Source: Clostridia bacterium
Lineage (GTDB): Bacteria; Bacillota; Clostridia; Oscillospirales; Acutalibacteraceae
Length of the DNA: 64,000 nucleotides
Assembly: GCA_017399175.1 (NCBI GenBank)
Contig: JAFQEE010000004.1
Span: 1 to 64,000 of the forward strand
Direction of reading: 5' to 3'
Each line of letters starts with the position of its first letter. Position 1 is the first letter of the stretch. Of the stretch, positions 26,152 through 33,994 are shown piece after piece. The position numbers were made by a program, and so were the translations under genes. Below the pieces are notes generated by a model. That model did no database searches. It was not told the DNA's origin and saw only the letters and a program-made list of their open reading frames with translations.

Positions 26152-26833
26152 ATTATATAAGATATTATTAATTATTGTTTCACTTAGTTTAATTTCAAGT
26201 TGTTCTAATCATACCCAAAACGATTTAACAACAAATATGGAATCATCACCCGAGTCTACTATTGAACAAACAATCGACAACACTACAAGGAAGAATTTTG
26301 AAGAAGTAACTGCTATATTTGAAACAGAGTCATCAACAAAAGAACATACAACTTTTAAACCAATTATCAATCATGATATTATGACTACCACACGTGAAAC
26401 AACTACGAACCAGTATTTTCCACCTGTTACTGCAACACAACCAACAACCGAAAGCACAACATCACTAAGAGATAATTTCAACCCTACGATAATTTATGAC
26501 AGTCCCATCACTGTTGCCTCTAACAATCCCGCATCGACTTATGTTATGAAAGCACAAGTATTGCAGTATTCTATAAAGACATTACCTCGAAACGCTTCTA
26601 TCACCTTAGAGTTACAGTTGGTAGAAAAGAGTGGGGACCCCTATCTAGGATACTGGTATTTTCAATTGGACGAAGTTCTTTTCTATGATAAAGATGGAAC
26701 ATTTCTTGGTAGCACATATTTTGCAGCTGGAGAACTATCTAATTATGAAGTTGGGGATATTTTTACTGGCACTATTTACGACATCCCATTAGAAACTACC
26801 AAAATAGTCATGAAAAACAAAATTAAAAGATAA
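26138..26833 (+). CDS. Lipoprotein with Ser/Thr-rich linker
   Basis: A 231-residue secreted lipoprotein. The signal sequence KILLIIVSLSLISSC ends in a lipobox with the acylated Cys at about residue 22. A ~90-residue Thr/Ser-rich linker follows, then a compact C-terminal domain (about 125-231) rich in beta-strand pattern. I do not recognise the domain; it resembles lipoprotein immunoglobulin-like modules in general look only. It is translated with the excisionase-like gene and ends the island. AAGGAG precedes the start. Confidence 0.75.
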   Translation: MKNIKLYKILLIIVSLSLISSCSNHTQNDLTTNMESSPESTIEQTIDNTTRKNFEEVTAIFETESSTKEHTTFKPIINHDIMTTTRETTTNQYFPPVTATQPTTESTTSLRDNFNPTIIYDSPITVASNNPASTYVMKAQVLQYSIKTLPRNASITLELQLVEKSGDPYLGYWYFQLDEVLFYDKDGTFLGSTYFAAGELSNYEVGDIFTGTIYDIPLETTKIVMKNKIKR

Positions 26834-26878
26834 TTAGTTTTACATTTAGATAATCCAAAAACAAATAAATAATTGAGC

Positions 26879-26908
26879 ATTTCGGCGGGGTCAAGACCCC
26901 GCCCTACC
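26879..26908. repeat. Right flanking inverted repeat of the XRE/lipoprotein island
   Basis: Exact reverse complement of 25570-25599 over 30 bp. It lies 45 bp beyond the lipoprotein stop. A half copy of the GATTCTTCG...CAGAATGAC repeat and an ACGTGGAAGCCTGCCGCTACG hairpin follow (26926-26986). Confidence 0.85.
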
Positions 26909-27011
26909 TTTATGAGTTTATTTCAAAGAGATTCTTCGCTTCGCTCAGAATGACACAGAGCAGACGTGGAAGCCTGCCGCTACGCGAAAATCACACATTG
27001 ACATTCACCAT

Positions 27012-27040
27012 TTGACACGCAATATTTATTATAGTAAAAT
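27012..27040 (+). promoter_or_regulatory. Promoter of the PHP-domain gene
   Basis: TTGACA (27012-27017), 17-bp spacer, TAAAAT (27035-27040), 30 bp before the ATG. Confidence 0.75.
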
Positions 27041-27070
27041 ATATACATTATATGTGAATGGAATGATTTT

Positions 27071-28342
27071 ATGAGCTACACAATTAAAAATCCTTACGAA
27101 AATGTTATGAATCTTTTGGGTGATATGGGAAATCACTATAAAACAAATCTTCATACACATTCAACATACAGCGATGCAAACGATACAATGACCGATATGA
27201 TTAAAGGCTTTTACGATAACGATTTCGACATTGTGGCTTTTGCCGAGCACGGTATTTTAGGTAAACCTTGGAATGAGGAACCGACACATATTCCTTTCTT
27301 CAATTTCCAGTATCTGTGGCACGGTAAACGCAGTTATTTAACACAGGAACAGTACAAGGCAATCAAAAACGGTACATATAAAACCGAAAACGGTACAAGA
27401 ACTAAAACTCGAGGTCTTGAAGATGTGCCCAACGCTATTGAATGTAATATGTTCACCATTATGAAGAACCATGTTAACGGATATTTCACCGATAACGCTT
27501 ATGAAGGTGTTCAGGGACTTGAATTTGACTACGAAATTCCGCTTGGTTTGATTGAAAAAAGCGGTGGTATTTCTCATATTAACCATCCCACAGACTTGTT
27601 GCAGTCATGGAAAAGACCTGATTGTGCAAACAAGCCTGAAAACATTCATTTCTTTGCAAATCTTCTTAACAAATATCCTTCTTGTATGGGTATCGAAGTC
27701 CTTAATATGTACGACATTCCAAACCGTTGTGACAGAATTCTCTGGGATGAACTTTTAAAACTCCTTACTCCACACGGTCGCAAGGTTTTTGGTTTTGCAA
27801 ACAGCGACGCACATCAGGTTGACCAGATTGACACAGCATTTATGGACTTTATTCTTCCCGAATATTCGCTCGATAATCTTCGCAAAGCTATGGAAACAGG
27901 CACATTTTTCTCAATCGCTCGTTATGCAAAAAACGAATTGGGTGAAGATTTTGTCGGTCACGGACCTACTCCAAAGGTTGTTGGACTTTCAGTTGATGAC
28001 GAAAATGATATAATCACAATCAAGGGTGTCAACTGTAAAGAAATTGACTGGATTGCTGACGGTGATACAATCAAGACAACAACTATCGAAAAAGACGGTG
28101 AAATCACATCAACAATCGAACTCGGCGAATACACAGACAAAATTTCCTGCTATGTTCGTGCACAGCTTAAAGGTCAGGGCGGAATTTGTCTTACACAGGC
28201 ATTCATCCTTGATGACGGAAATATGGAAAGCCTTAAACAGCCGATTATCGAAGAAAAACTCACCGAAGAAGAAAAGAAAAAAAGAAAATTCTACAGCAAA
28301 AAACTCGGCGTAGTTTACGGTAAATTGATGAAGAAGATATAA
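27071..28342 (+). CDS. PHP-domain metal-dependent hydrolase
   Basis: A 423-residue protein with the PHP phosphoesterase metal-ligand series: LHTHSTYSD (about 28-36), AFAEHG, SHINHP and NSDAHQ. The ~100-residue C-terminal part (from about 300) has an EIDWIADGD strand pattern typical of an added beta domain and ends in a Lys/Glu-rich helix. PHP enzymes hydrolyse phosphoesters (histidinol phosphate, nucleotides, DNA ends); no pathway neighbour points to a substrate. It is monocistronic, with a good promoter upstream. Confidence 0.85.
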   Translation: MSYTIKNPYENVMNLLGDMGNHYKTNLHTHSTYSDANDTMTDMIKGFYDNDFDIVAFAEHGILGKPWNEEPTHIPFFNFQYLWHGKRSYLTQEQYKAIKNGTYKTENGTRTKTRGLEDVPNAIECNMFTIMKNHVNGYFTDNAYEGVQGLEFDYEIPLGLIEKSGGISHINHPTDLLQSWKRPDCANKPENIHFFANLLNKYPSCMGIEVLNMYDIPNRCDRILWDELLKLLTPHGRKVFGFANSDAHQVDQIDTAFMDFILPEYSLDNLRKAMETGTFFSIARYAKNELGEDFVGHGPTPKVVGLSVDDENDIITIKGVNCKEIDWIADGDTIKTTTIEKDGEITSTIELGEYTDKISCYVRAQLKGQGGICLTQAFILDDGNMESLKQPIIEEKLTEEEKKKRKFYSKKLGVVYGKLMKKI

Positions 28343-28637
28343 AATTCATTCGACAAATCATAATTTATCGGTGTGAATATGAAATCAAAATAGGAATGAA
28401 AACTCTGTAGGGGAGGGTCTCCGTGCCCTCCCGAACATTTTATATGCATTTACGGGCAGGCACGGAGACCTGCCCCTACATTCCAACCAATCCAATTGTG
28501 TTGTAGGGGACGTCGACTCGGCGTCCCTTTTAATTTATCATTAAATAACATTCGGATTGACATCAGTCATCAGCCCTACAATGTTACAGTCTTAATTTTC
28601 ATCTGAAAACATTGCAAAAAATATGCCAAAAAAACTG
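28343..28637. other. Gene-free region with hairpin repeats
   Basis: The gap between the PHP gene and the rpsU promoter contains a long imperfect inverted repeat (28406-28480: TGTAGGGGAGGGTCTCCGTG... against ...CACGGAGACCTGCCCCTACA) and a shorter hairpin GGGGACGTCGACTCGGCGTCCC (about 28506-28527). No coding signal is seen. Confidence 0.7.
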
Positions 28638-28666
28638 TTGACAGTTGACATTTGGTGTTGTATAAT
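28638..28666 (+). promoter_or_regulatory. Promoter of rpsU
   Basis: TTGACA (28638-28643), 17 bp, TATAAT (28661-28666): full consensus. A second TTGACA lies in the spacer. Confidence 0.9.
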
Positions 28667-28703
28667 ACAAAATGTATCCCAATGTATAAGGGAGGGATTT
28701 TTA

Positions 28704-28880
28704 ATGAGTCAGGTAAAAGTTAAAGAAAACGAGTCCTTGGAAAGTGCTCTCAGAAGATTTAAGAGACAGACTTCTCGTGACGGTGTCATTCAGGAAGTTA
28801 GAAAAAGAGAGCATTACGAAAAGCCTTCTGTAAAGAGAAAGAAGAAGTCTGAGGCTGCACGTAAGCGTAAGTTTAAATAA
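28704..28880 (+). CDS. rpsU: 30S ribosomal protein S21
   Basis: A 58-residue bS21. The sequence [19 protein letters not shown], the [10 protein letters not shown] segment and the basic [15 protein letters not shown] tail are diagnostic. GGGAGG precedes the ATG. S21 joins the 30S platform and helps initiation on structured mRNAs. It is monocistronic, with a consensus promoter and its own terminator. Confidence 0.97.
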   Translation: MSQVKVKENESLESALRRFKRQTSRDGVIQEVRKREHYEKPSVKRKKKSEAARKRKFK

Positions 28881-28915
28881 TCTTTCGCTTTGCGGAGCTA
28901 TGTTTTAAAAACGCA

Positions 28916-28944
28916 AGTGGGCATCCATTGACGGATTGCCCACT
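28916..28944 (+). terminator. rpsU terminator
   Basis: AGTGGGCATCC and GGATTGCCCACT pair (one mismatch) with an ATTTTTTTA tail. Confidence 0.85.
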
Positions 28945-28967
28945 ATTTTTTTACCAAGGAGATTACT

Positions 28968-29486
28968 ATGGTTTCAGCTATGCCAAAATACCGATACAAA
29001 TCTGTTCTTGATATTTCGGTTGATGATTTAAAGAAAATGGGAGCAAAGGCGATTGCTCTTGATATAGATAACACAATCTGTAACGACGGAAAAACGAATT
29101 GTATTGACGGACTCCAGAACTGGCTTAAAGAAATTCAGGATTCAGGCATTAAGGTTATGATAATTTCGAATGCAATGCCACGACGCCCAAAAATCGTTTC
29201 AGATGCTCTTGGTCTTCCCTTTATTGCAAGTGCAAAAAAGCCAAAGCCACATACTCTTATTCAAGGTGCTGAAATGATGGGCGTAAAAATTAATGAGCTC
29301 GCTATGGTTGGTGACCAGATTTTTGCCGATGTTATGGCAGCAAACAACTGTGGTGCCATTGCAATTCTTGTAGACGCATTAAAGGGACGAACCAGATTCC
29401 CTGTTTATTATGCAATTCGCCGTCGAAAATCTATACCTATAATCAAAGAATTTGAAAAATTACACGGATATGGTTACTATGATTAA
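28968..29486 (+). CDS. yqeG: YqeG-family HAD IIIA phosphatase
   Basis: A 172-residue HAD-superfamily protein. Motif I is LDIDNTICNDG (nucleophile Asp in DIDNT), motif II VMIISNAM, and motif IV AMVGDQIFADVMAANN. The short cap-less fold and length match the YqeG/HAD-IIIA family conserved in Firmicutes. The substrate is unknown. AAGGAG lies before the ATG. The following Xaa-Pro peptidase gene overlaps its stop, so both are likely co-transcribed. Confidence 0.9.
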   Translation: MVSAMPKYRYKSVLDISVDDLKKMGAKAIALDIDNTICNDGKTNCIDGLQNWLKEIQDSGIKVMIISNAMPRRPKIVSDALGLPFIASAKKPKPHTLIQGAEMMGVKINELAMVGDQIFADVMAANNCGAIAILVDALKGRTRFPVYYAIRRRKSIPIIKEFEKLHGYGYYD

Positions 29487-30546
29487 AAAATTACAATCAA
29501 AATTATATGAAAAAGGTGCTGATTATTGTGCATTGATTATCGCACCTGAAAACAGAAGATATTTCACAGGCTTTGAGTCATCTGACGGATTTCTTCTTGT
29601 TTCCCCTGAAAAAGCAGTTTTCATAACTGACGGAAGATACATTGAGGCAGCAGAAAAGCAGATTGAGGCTTGCGAAGTCCGACTTTTGGGCAAAACTTAT
29701 CCGCAGATTGCTGAAACACTTAAAGAAATGAACTGCAAGCATCTTCTCGTTGAATCTACAAGAATGACCGTTTCAACATACAACTCACTTAAAGGTGTGC
29801 TTAAAAACACAAGTGTTTCCACAGATTCAACTCTTGATATGATGATTAACGAGCTTCGCTCAATTAAAACTGCAACAGAGGTCGAATGCATCATTAAGGC
29901 ACAGCGAATTGCAGAAAATGCATTTAAGCATATTCTTAAATTCATAAAAGTGGGTGTTACAGAAAAAGAAATTCAATTAGAACTTGATTTCTTTATGCTT
30001 CGTAACGGTGGTGAAGGTCTTTCATTTGAAACCATCGCAGTAAGCGGTAAAAATTCATCAATGCCACATGGTGTACCGTCACATAAAAAAATTGAAAACG
30101 GTGACTTTATCACAATGGATTTCGGCACAATGATTAAAGGTTATCACAGTGATATGACAAGAACTGTTGCTGTCGGCTTTGCCACAGATGAAATGAAAAA
30201 TGTTTATGATACAGTTTTAAAAGCACAACAAAACTGTCTTGATAATATTAAAGCAGGTATTTCCTGCAAAGACGGTGATATGTTTGCAAGAAGCGTTATC
30301 AACGATTTAGGCTACGGCAAATATTTCACTCATTCAACAGGTCATGGTGTTGGCGTTGAAATTCACGAGTTTCCCAACCTCTCCCCTGCTTCTGACAGCA
30401 TTTTGCAGGTTGGTAACATCGTTACTGTTGAACCGGGAATATACATACCTGAAAAATTCGGCGTAAGAATTGAGGATATGGCACTTATCACCGAAAATGG
30501 TTGCCGTAATCTCACAAACGCTGATAAAGAGTTGATAATACTCTAA
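29479..30546 (+). CDS. M24-family Xaa-Pro aminopeptidase
   Basis: A 355-residue metallopeptidase with creatinase-like N domain (about 1-125) and pita-bread catalytic domain. Metal ligands are visible: MDFGTMIKGYHSDMTRT (two Asp), THSTGHGVGVEIHE (His), TVEPGIY (Glu) and RIEDMALIT (Glu). It removes N-terminal residues before Pro, helping peptide turnover. The ATG at 29479 overlaps the yqeG stop by 8 bp; earlier in-frame ATGs would overlap more and lack similarity. Confidence 0.92.
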   Translation: MIKKLQSKLYEKGADYCALIIAPENRRYFTGFESSDGFLLVSPEKAVFITDGRYIEAAEKQIEACEVRLLGKTYPQIAETLKEMNCKHLLVESTRMTVSTYNSLKGVLKNTSVSTDSTLDMMINELRSIKTATEVECIIKAQRIAENAFKHILKFIKVGVTEKEIQLELDFFMLRNGGEGLSFETIAVSGKNSSMPHGVPSHKKIENGDFITMDFGTMIKGYHSDMTRTVAVGFATDEMKNVYDTVLKAQQNCLDNIKAGISCKDGDMFARSVINDLGYGKYFTHSTGHGVGVEIHEFPNLSPASDSILQVGNIVTVEPGIYIPEKFGVRIEDMALITENGCRNLTNADKELIIL

Positions 30547-30774
30547 ATAGAGTGTCATTCTGTGTATAGGGACGCGTAGGGACAGACATCCTTGTCTGTC
30601 CGCATTAAATAAAGTGAAAATTTAAGAAATAAGTCATTCTGAGCGTAGCGAAGAATCTCTACCAAAGTTAATATAATAACTGACAGAGCTTCTTCGTCAC
30701 TTCGTTCCTCAGAATGACATGCAGGCGTGGAAGCCTGCCACTACGCGGTCGTCACTTCGTTCCTCAGAATGACA
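30547..30774. repeat. Repeat-filled spacer with GTCATTCTGAG copy 3
   Basis: It holds a GACAGACATCCTTGTCTGTC hairpin (about 30581-30600), a full long inverted repeat (30633-30718), and a GCAGGCGTGGAAGCCTGC hairpin followed by another half-arm ending CAGAATGAC (30721-30773). Nothing looks coding. Confidence 0.75.
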
Positions 30775-31038
30775 TCAATTTATAAATAGTGCAGTGATTA
30801 TTGCACCAACCCCTGCCGAGGCTGCAAGTTCTGCAAAAAACAGTACTCGGCTTTTTATTTTCTGTTTCTTATTTTTGGGAACTGATGAAAAATTTACAGC
30901 ACTCGTTATTGCTTTTGATTTAAGTTTTCCTTCATTTTCAGCACTGAATTCAGGACGGACAAAAAACAAAGCTTTTTCAAAATATTCGCACCCTGTTTCG
31001 TGAATTTCAAGAACCTGTCGGTTAACACCTTTTACCAT
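30775..31038 (-). CDS. Small hypothetical membrane protein
   Basis: An 87-residue protein. GAGGAATAAATT immediately precedes the ATG. The first 65 residues are hydrophilic and Lys-rich; the C-terminal end (VLFFAELAASAGVGAIITALFIN) is one transmembrane segment, so it is probably a tail-anchored protein. I do not recognise a family with certainty. Its stop lies at the edge of a repeat element. Confidence 0.65.
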   Translation of the reverse strand: MVKGVNRQVLEIHETGCEYFEKALFFVRPEFSAENEGKLKSKAITSAVNFSSVPKNKKQKIKSRVLFFAELAASAGVGAIITALFIN

Positions 31039-31469
31039 AATTTATTCCTCACATAAAATTGTGTATTTTTTAAAATTATGATTAGAAATTCAGTTAAATT
31101 TATACTGCGATTTGTATAAAATTTTTAACCAAAAATTGTCAATATGGGATTTTCACCAAAAATAATTACAGTAAAAATTATACAGATTGTATAAATAACT
31201 TTTCAACTATTTTGTTGAAAACTCTGTTGAAAATGTTAATAACTTGCCCCAAAAGCATTGATTTTTAACGGTTTTTGCCACTTTTCGACAATGATAAAAA
31301 CTATTTGTTAAAATATTGTCAAATACAATTTGTTGTAATGTCTTGACAAATTATACAGTTTGGAACATACCTCACTTAAAATTTATCTAAAATTTTTGTG
31401 CATTTTGTCATTGTCATTTTTAGATAGAATTTTCAGAAAATTTTGGTCATTTTTACAAAGGATTTTACT
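31039..31469. other. 430-bp AT-rich gene-free region with DnaA-box-like motifs
   Basis: The gap between divergent genes is very A+T rich. It contains TTTTCAACT (31200), TGTTGAAAA (31213 and 31225) and TGTTAATAA (31234), which are 2-mismatch relatives of DnaA boxes (TTATCCACA) closely spaced in one cluster. There are also several TTGTCAA/TTGACAA words. No ORF and no clear single promoter are seen. Confidence 0.5.
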
Positions 31470-32273
31470 ATGAATAATTGTTACAGACTCCCCTTACCCG
31501 AAAATTTTAATTTAGGACTTTGTCTTGATTGCGGTCAGGCTTTTCGTTGGTCACTTTGCGACGAAAACATATGGCACGGTGTTGCCTTTGGCAAACACAT
31601 TAAAATTCAACAAACTGAAAGTGAAATCATTTTCTATGATTGTGACGAAAAGGATTTTAATGAATTATGGAAACCATATTTCGATTTGGACACCGATTAC
31701 AAAAAAATTCTTTCGTCATATACTGACAAGCATCTTATAACAGCAATTAAGGAATATGACGGCATACGAATTCTTCGTCAGGAGCCTTGGGAAGCACTTT
31801 GCTCGTTCATCATTTCGCAGAACAATAACATTCCTCGAATCAAAGGAATTATTGAACGACTTTGTGATACTTTTGGTGACGGTGAAGTCGGCAAAAAGTC
31901 ATTTCCCACAGCAGTAGTTATTTCCAAACTATCCGTTGAAGACTTGTCCCCTATCCGTGCAGGTTTCAGAGCAAAATACATTATTGATGCTGCACAAAAA
32001 GTTGTAAATGGTGAGGTTGACTTTGAAAAAATCAAATCGAACCCCATTGAATTCGGCCGAGAAGAATTGCAGAAAATTAAGGGAGTGGGTGCAAAGGTGG
32101 CTGAATGCACACTTCTTTACGGTTTCCACAAAATTGAAGCTTTTCCTGTTGATGTGTGGGTAAAGCGTATTATGGCAGAAATGTATCCCGACGGATTACC
32201 CGAATGTACAAAAGGCACCCAAGGAATCGCCCAACAATACCTTTTCCATTGGCGAAGAATGAACGATAGATAA
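31470..32273 (+). CDS. ogg: 8-oxoguanine DNA glycosylase (OGG1-like)
   Basis: A 267-residue HhH-GPD DNA glycosylase/AP lyase. The N domain includes CLDCGQAFRWSL, typical of OGG1. The helix-hairpin-helix reads LQKIKGVGAKVAECTLL, followed by the catalytic Asp in FPVDVWVKRIM. It excises 8-oxoG opposite C. AAAGGA precedes the ATG at 31470; an upstream in-frame ATG at 31443 has no site. It stands alone. Confidence 0.88.
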   Translation: MNNCYRLPLPENFNLGLCLDCGQAFRWSLCDENIWHGVAFGKHIKIQQTESEIIFYDCDEKDFNELWKPYFDLDTDYKKILSSYTDKHLITAIKEYDGIRILRQEPWEALCSFIISQNNNIPRIKGIIERLCDTFGDGEVGKKSFPTAVVISKLSVEDLSPIRAGFRAKYIIDAAQKVVNGEVDFEKIKSNPIEFGREELQKIKGVGAKVAECTLLYGFHKIEAFPVDVWVKRIMAEMYPDGLPECTKGTQGIAQQYLFHWRRMNDR

Positions 32274-32288
32274 AAACCGTCTAATCAG

Positions 32289-32317
32289 TTGACAACTTTT
32301 TCCTTTTGTGCTATTAT
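32289..32317 (+). promoter_or_regulatory. Promoter of a candidate small RNA
   Basis: TTGACA (32289-32294), 17 bp, TATTAT (32312-32317). No ORF follows; a terminator comes ~50 bp downstream. Confidence 0.7.
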
Positions 32318-32322
32318 TATCA

Positions 32323-32405
32323 CACTTTATATAGGTTATATCCTGTCTTTTGACAGGTGAAAAAGGAACCCCATCGGTTTATCCGGTGGGGTTTTGGGTT
32401 TTTAT
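32323..32405 (+). ncRNA. Candidate ~80-nt intergenic small RNA
   Basis: A strong promoter is followed, with no start codon, by a perfect CCTGTC-TTTT-GACAGG hairpin (32342-32357), a purine linker GTGAAAAAGG, and an 11-bp terminator stem (AACCCCATCGG/CCGGTGGGGTT, 32367-32393) with a T-rich tail. It ends 30 bp before the stop of the minus-strand malic enzyme. No known RNA family is recognised. It could also be a leader stopped by attenuation, but there is no downstream plus-strand gene. Confidence 0.5.
32367..32393. terminator. Strong bidirectional terminator
   Basis: 11-bp stem with a TTTAT loop; T-rich tails on both strands. It can end the candidate small RNA and the malic enzyme transcript. 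Confidence 0.8.
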
Positions 32406-32436
32406 ATGCAAATTTGAAATTCAAAATAGATAGTTT

Positions 32437-33609
32437 TTAACTTCTCGCTATATTACTGTTTCTTGCAGCCTCTGCAACTGCTTTTGCGACAGTAACGCCG
32501 ACTCTTTCGTCAAAGGCTTTCGGCAATATGTATTCTTCCGTTAATTCTTCATCAGACACAAGAGATGCAATAGCCTTTGCCGCTGCAATTTTCATTTCTT
32601 CGTTGATATCCTTTGCTCTGCAATCAAGAGCACCACGAAAAATGCCAGGAAAAGCCAATACATTGTTAATCTGATTAGGATAGTCGCTTCGACCTGTACC
32701 CACAACTCTTGCACCTGCATTTTTAGCCTTGTCAGGCATAATTTCAGGTACAGGATTAGCCATAGGAAATACAATCGCATCGTGAGCCATTGTGCTAATC
32801 ATTTCCTCTGTCACAATATTCGGAGCGGAAACACCGATGAAGATATCAGCACCTTTAAGAGCATCTGAGAGTGTTCCGTCAAGGTGGTTTTTATTTGTTA
32901 TTTCTGCCATTTGTGCCTGTGCAGGGTTCATCCACTCTCTACCCACAGAGAGAATACCCTCTTTATCGCACATAATAATGTTTCCTGCACCCATTTTATG
33001 GATAAGCTTTGCAATAGCAATACCTGCCGCACCTGCACCGCTGAATACAACAGTACAATCCTCCAGTTTTTTCCCAACAACACGAAGAGCATTTGTAACA
33101 GCAGCACCAACTACAACAGCTGTACCATGCTGGTCATCGTGAAAAATAGGAATATCACATTTTTCTTTTAGTTTTCGTTCAATTTCAAAGCAACGAGGTG
33201 CAGCAATATCTTCAAGATTGATTCCGCCAAAACTACCTGCTAAAAGTGAAATGCAATTTACAATTTCATCAACATCTTTACTTCTTACACAAAGAGGAAT
33301 TGCATCAACTCCGCCAAACTCCTTGAAAAGAACACACTTACCCTCCATAACAGGCATACCTGCTTCAGGACCAATATCACCAAGTCCCAGAACGGCAGTA
33401 CCGTCTGTCACAACAGCAACCGTATTCCAACGACGAGTCAATTCGTATGATTTATCTACATCTTTCTGTATTTCAAGGCAAGGCTCTGCAACACCGGGAG
33501 TATAAGCAAGAGAAAGTGACTCCTTGTCATTCGCTTTTGCCCTTGTTTTTATTTCGATTTTTCCTTGCCACTCATAATGGAGTTTTAAACTTTCCTTTGC
33601 ATAATCCAT
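32437..33609 (-). CDS. NAD(P)-dependent malic enzyme
   Basis: A 390-residue malic enzyme of the short bacterial type, converting malate to pyruvate and CO2. Motifs: SLAYTPGVAEPCLEI, LGLGDIGPEAGMPVMEGK, FHDDQHGTAVV, and the Rossmann FSGAGAAGIAIAKL. No phosphotransacetylase extension is fused. Coenzyme choice cannot be read safely. It is monocistronic, between a terminator and a repeat. Confidence 0.95.
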   Translation of the reverse strand: MDYAKESLKLHYEWQGKIEIKTRAKANDKESLSLAYTPGVAEPCLEIQKDVDKSYELTRRWNTVAVVTDGTAVLGLGDIGPEAGMPVMEGKCVLFKEFGGVDAIPLCVRSKDVDEIVNCISLLAGSFGGINLEDIAAPRCFEIERKLKEKCDIPIFHDDQHGTAVVVGAAVTNALRVVGKKLEDCTVVFSGAGAAGIAIAKLIHKMGAGNIIMCDKEGILSVGREWMNPAQAQMAEITNKNHLDGTLSDALKGADIFIGVSAPNIVTEEMISTMAHDAIVFPMANPVPEIMPDKAKNAGARVVGTGRSDYPNQINNVLAFPGIFRGALDCRAKDINEEMKIAAAKAIASLVSDEELTEEYILPKAFDERVGVTVAKAVAEAARNSNIARS

Positions 33610-33633
33610 AATGTGTTTACTCCTTAAAACAAA

Positions 33634-33704
33634 GTCATTCTGAGCAAAGCGAAGAATCTCTTTGACAGGTTGAGATTCTTCGTCGTTGTGCTCCTCAGAA
33701 TGAC
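33634..33704. repeat. GTCATTCTGAG long inverted repeat (copy 4)
   Basis: Shorter copy: GTCATTCTGAGCAAAGCGAAG... against ...CTCCTCAGAATGAC with a GAGATTCTTCG inner arm. Confidence 0.85.
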
Positions 33705-33718
33705 ATTAAAAATCAGTT

Positions 33719-33994
33719 TTATTGTCTTTCAAAATATTCATCATCAGCAATAAAATATGTTCTTATATACCCTTCTGCAGAAACAAATACGATTTCACCT
33801 GTTTCTGAAAGATAATAAACCATATCATTATCATATTCGTCTGTTTCATATTTTTTCAAAGCTTTAGAATTGTTTATTACCTTATTCGCTTTGACAAGAT
33901 ATTCTTCTGCTGATTGAGAATTTGTTTGTTCTCCGTGTTCCTCAAAATGCTCCTGCATTTTTTCTCCATCACGAAAGAAATGTTTGATTTTCAT
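33719..33994 (-). CDS. Small protein resembling polymorphic-toxin C-terminal domains
   Basis: A 91-residue protein. It starts at the glpK stop (shared TAATG), so it is translationally coupled to glpK. The layout H-F-x-x-H near the N-terminus, SAEEYLVKANKVIN in the middle and GEIVFVSAEGYIRTYFIADDEYF at the end matches my recollection of domains seen at the C-termini of RHS/phage-type proteins, thought to belong to the barnase/EndoU/ColicinE5/RelE-like (BECR) nuclease group. That assignment is recall, not a search. No signal peptide, no partner immunity gene is visible. Its link to glycerol metabolism may be only positional. Confidence 0.5.
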   Translation of the reverse strand: MKIKHFFRDGEKMQEHFEEHGEQTNSQSAEEYLVKANKVINNSKALKKYETDEYDNDMVYYLSETGEIVFVSAEGYIRTYFIADDEYFERQ

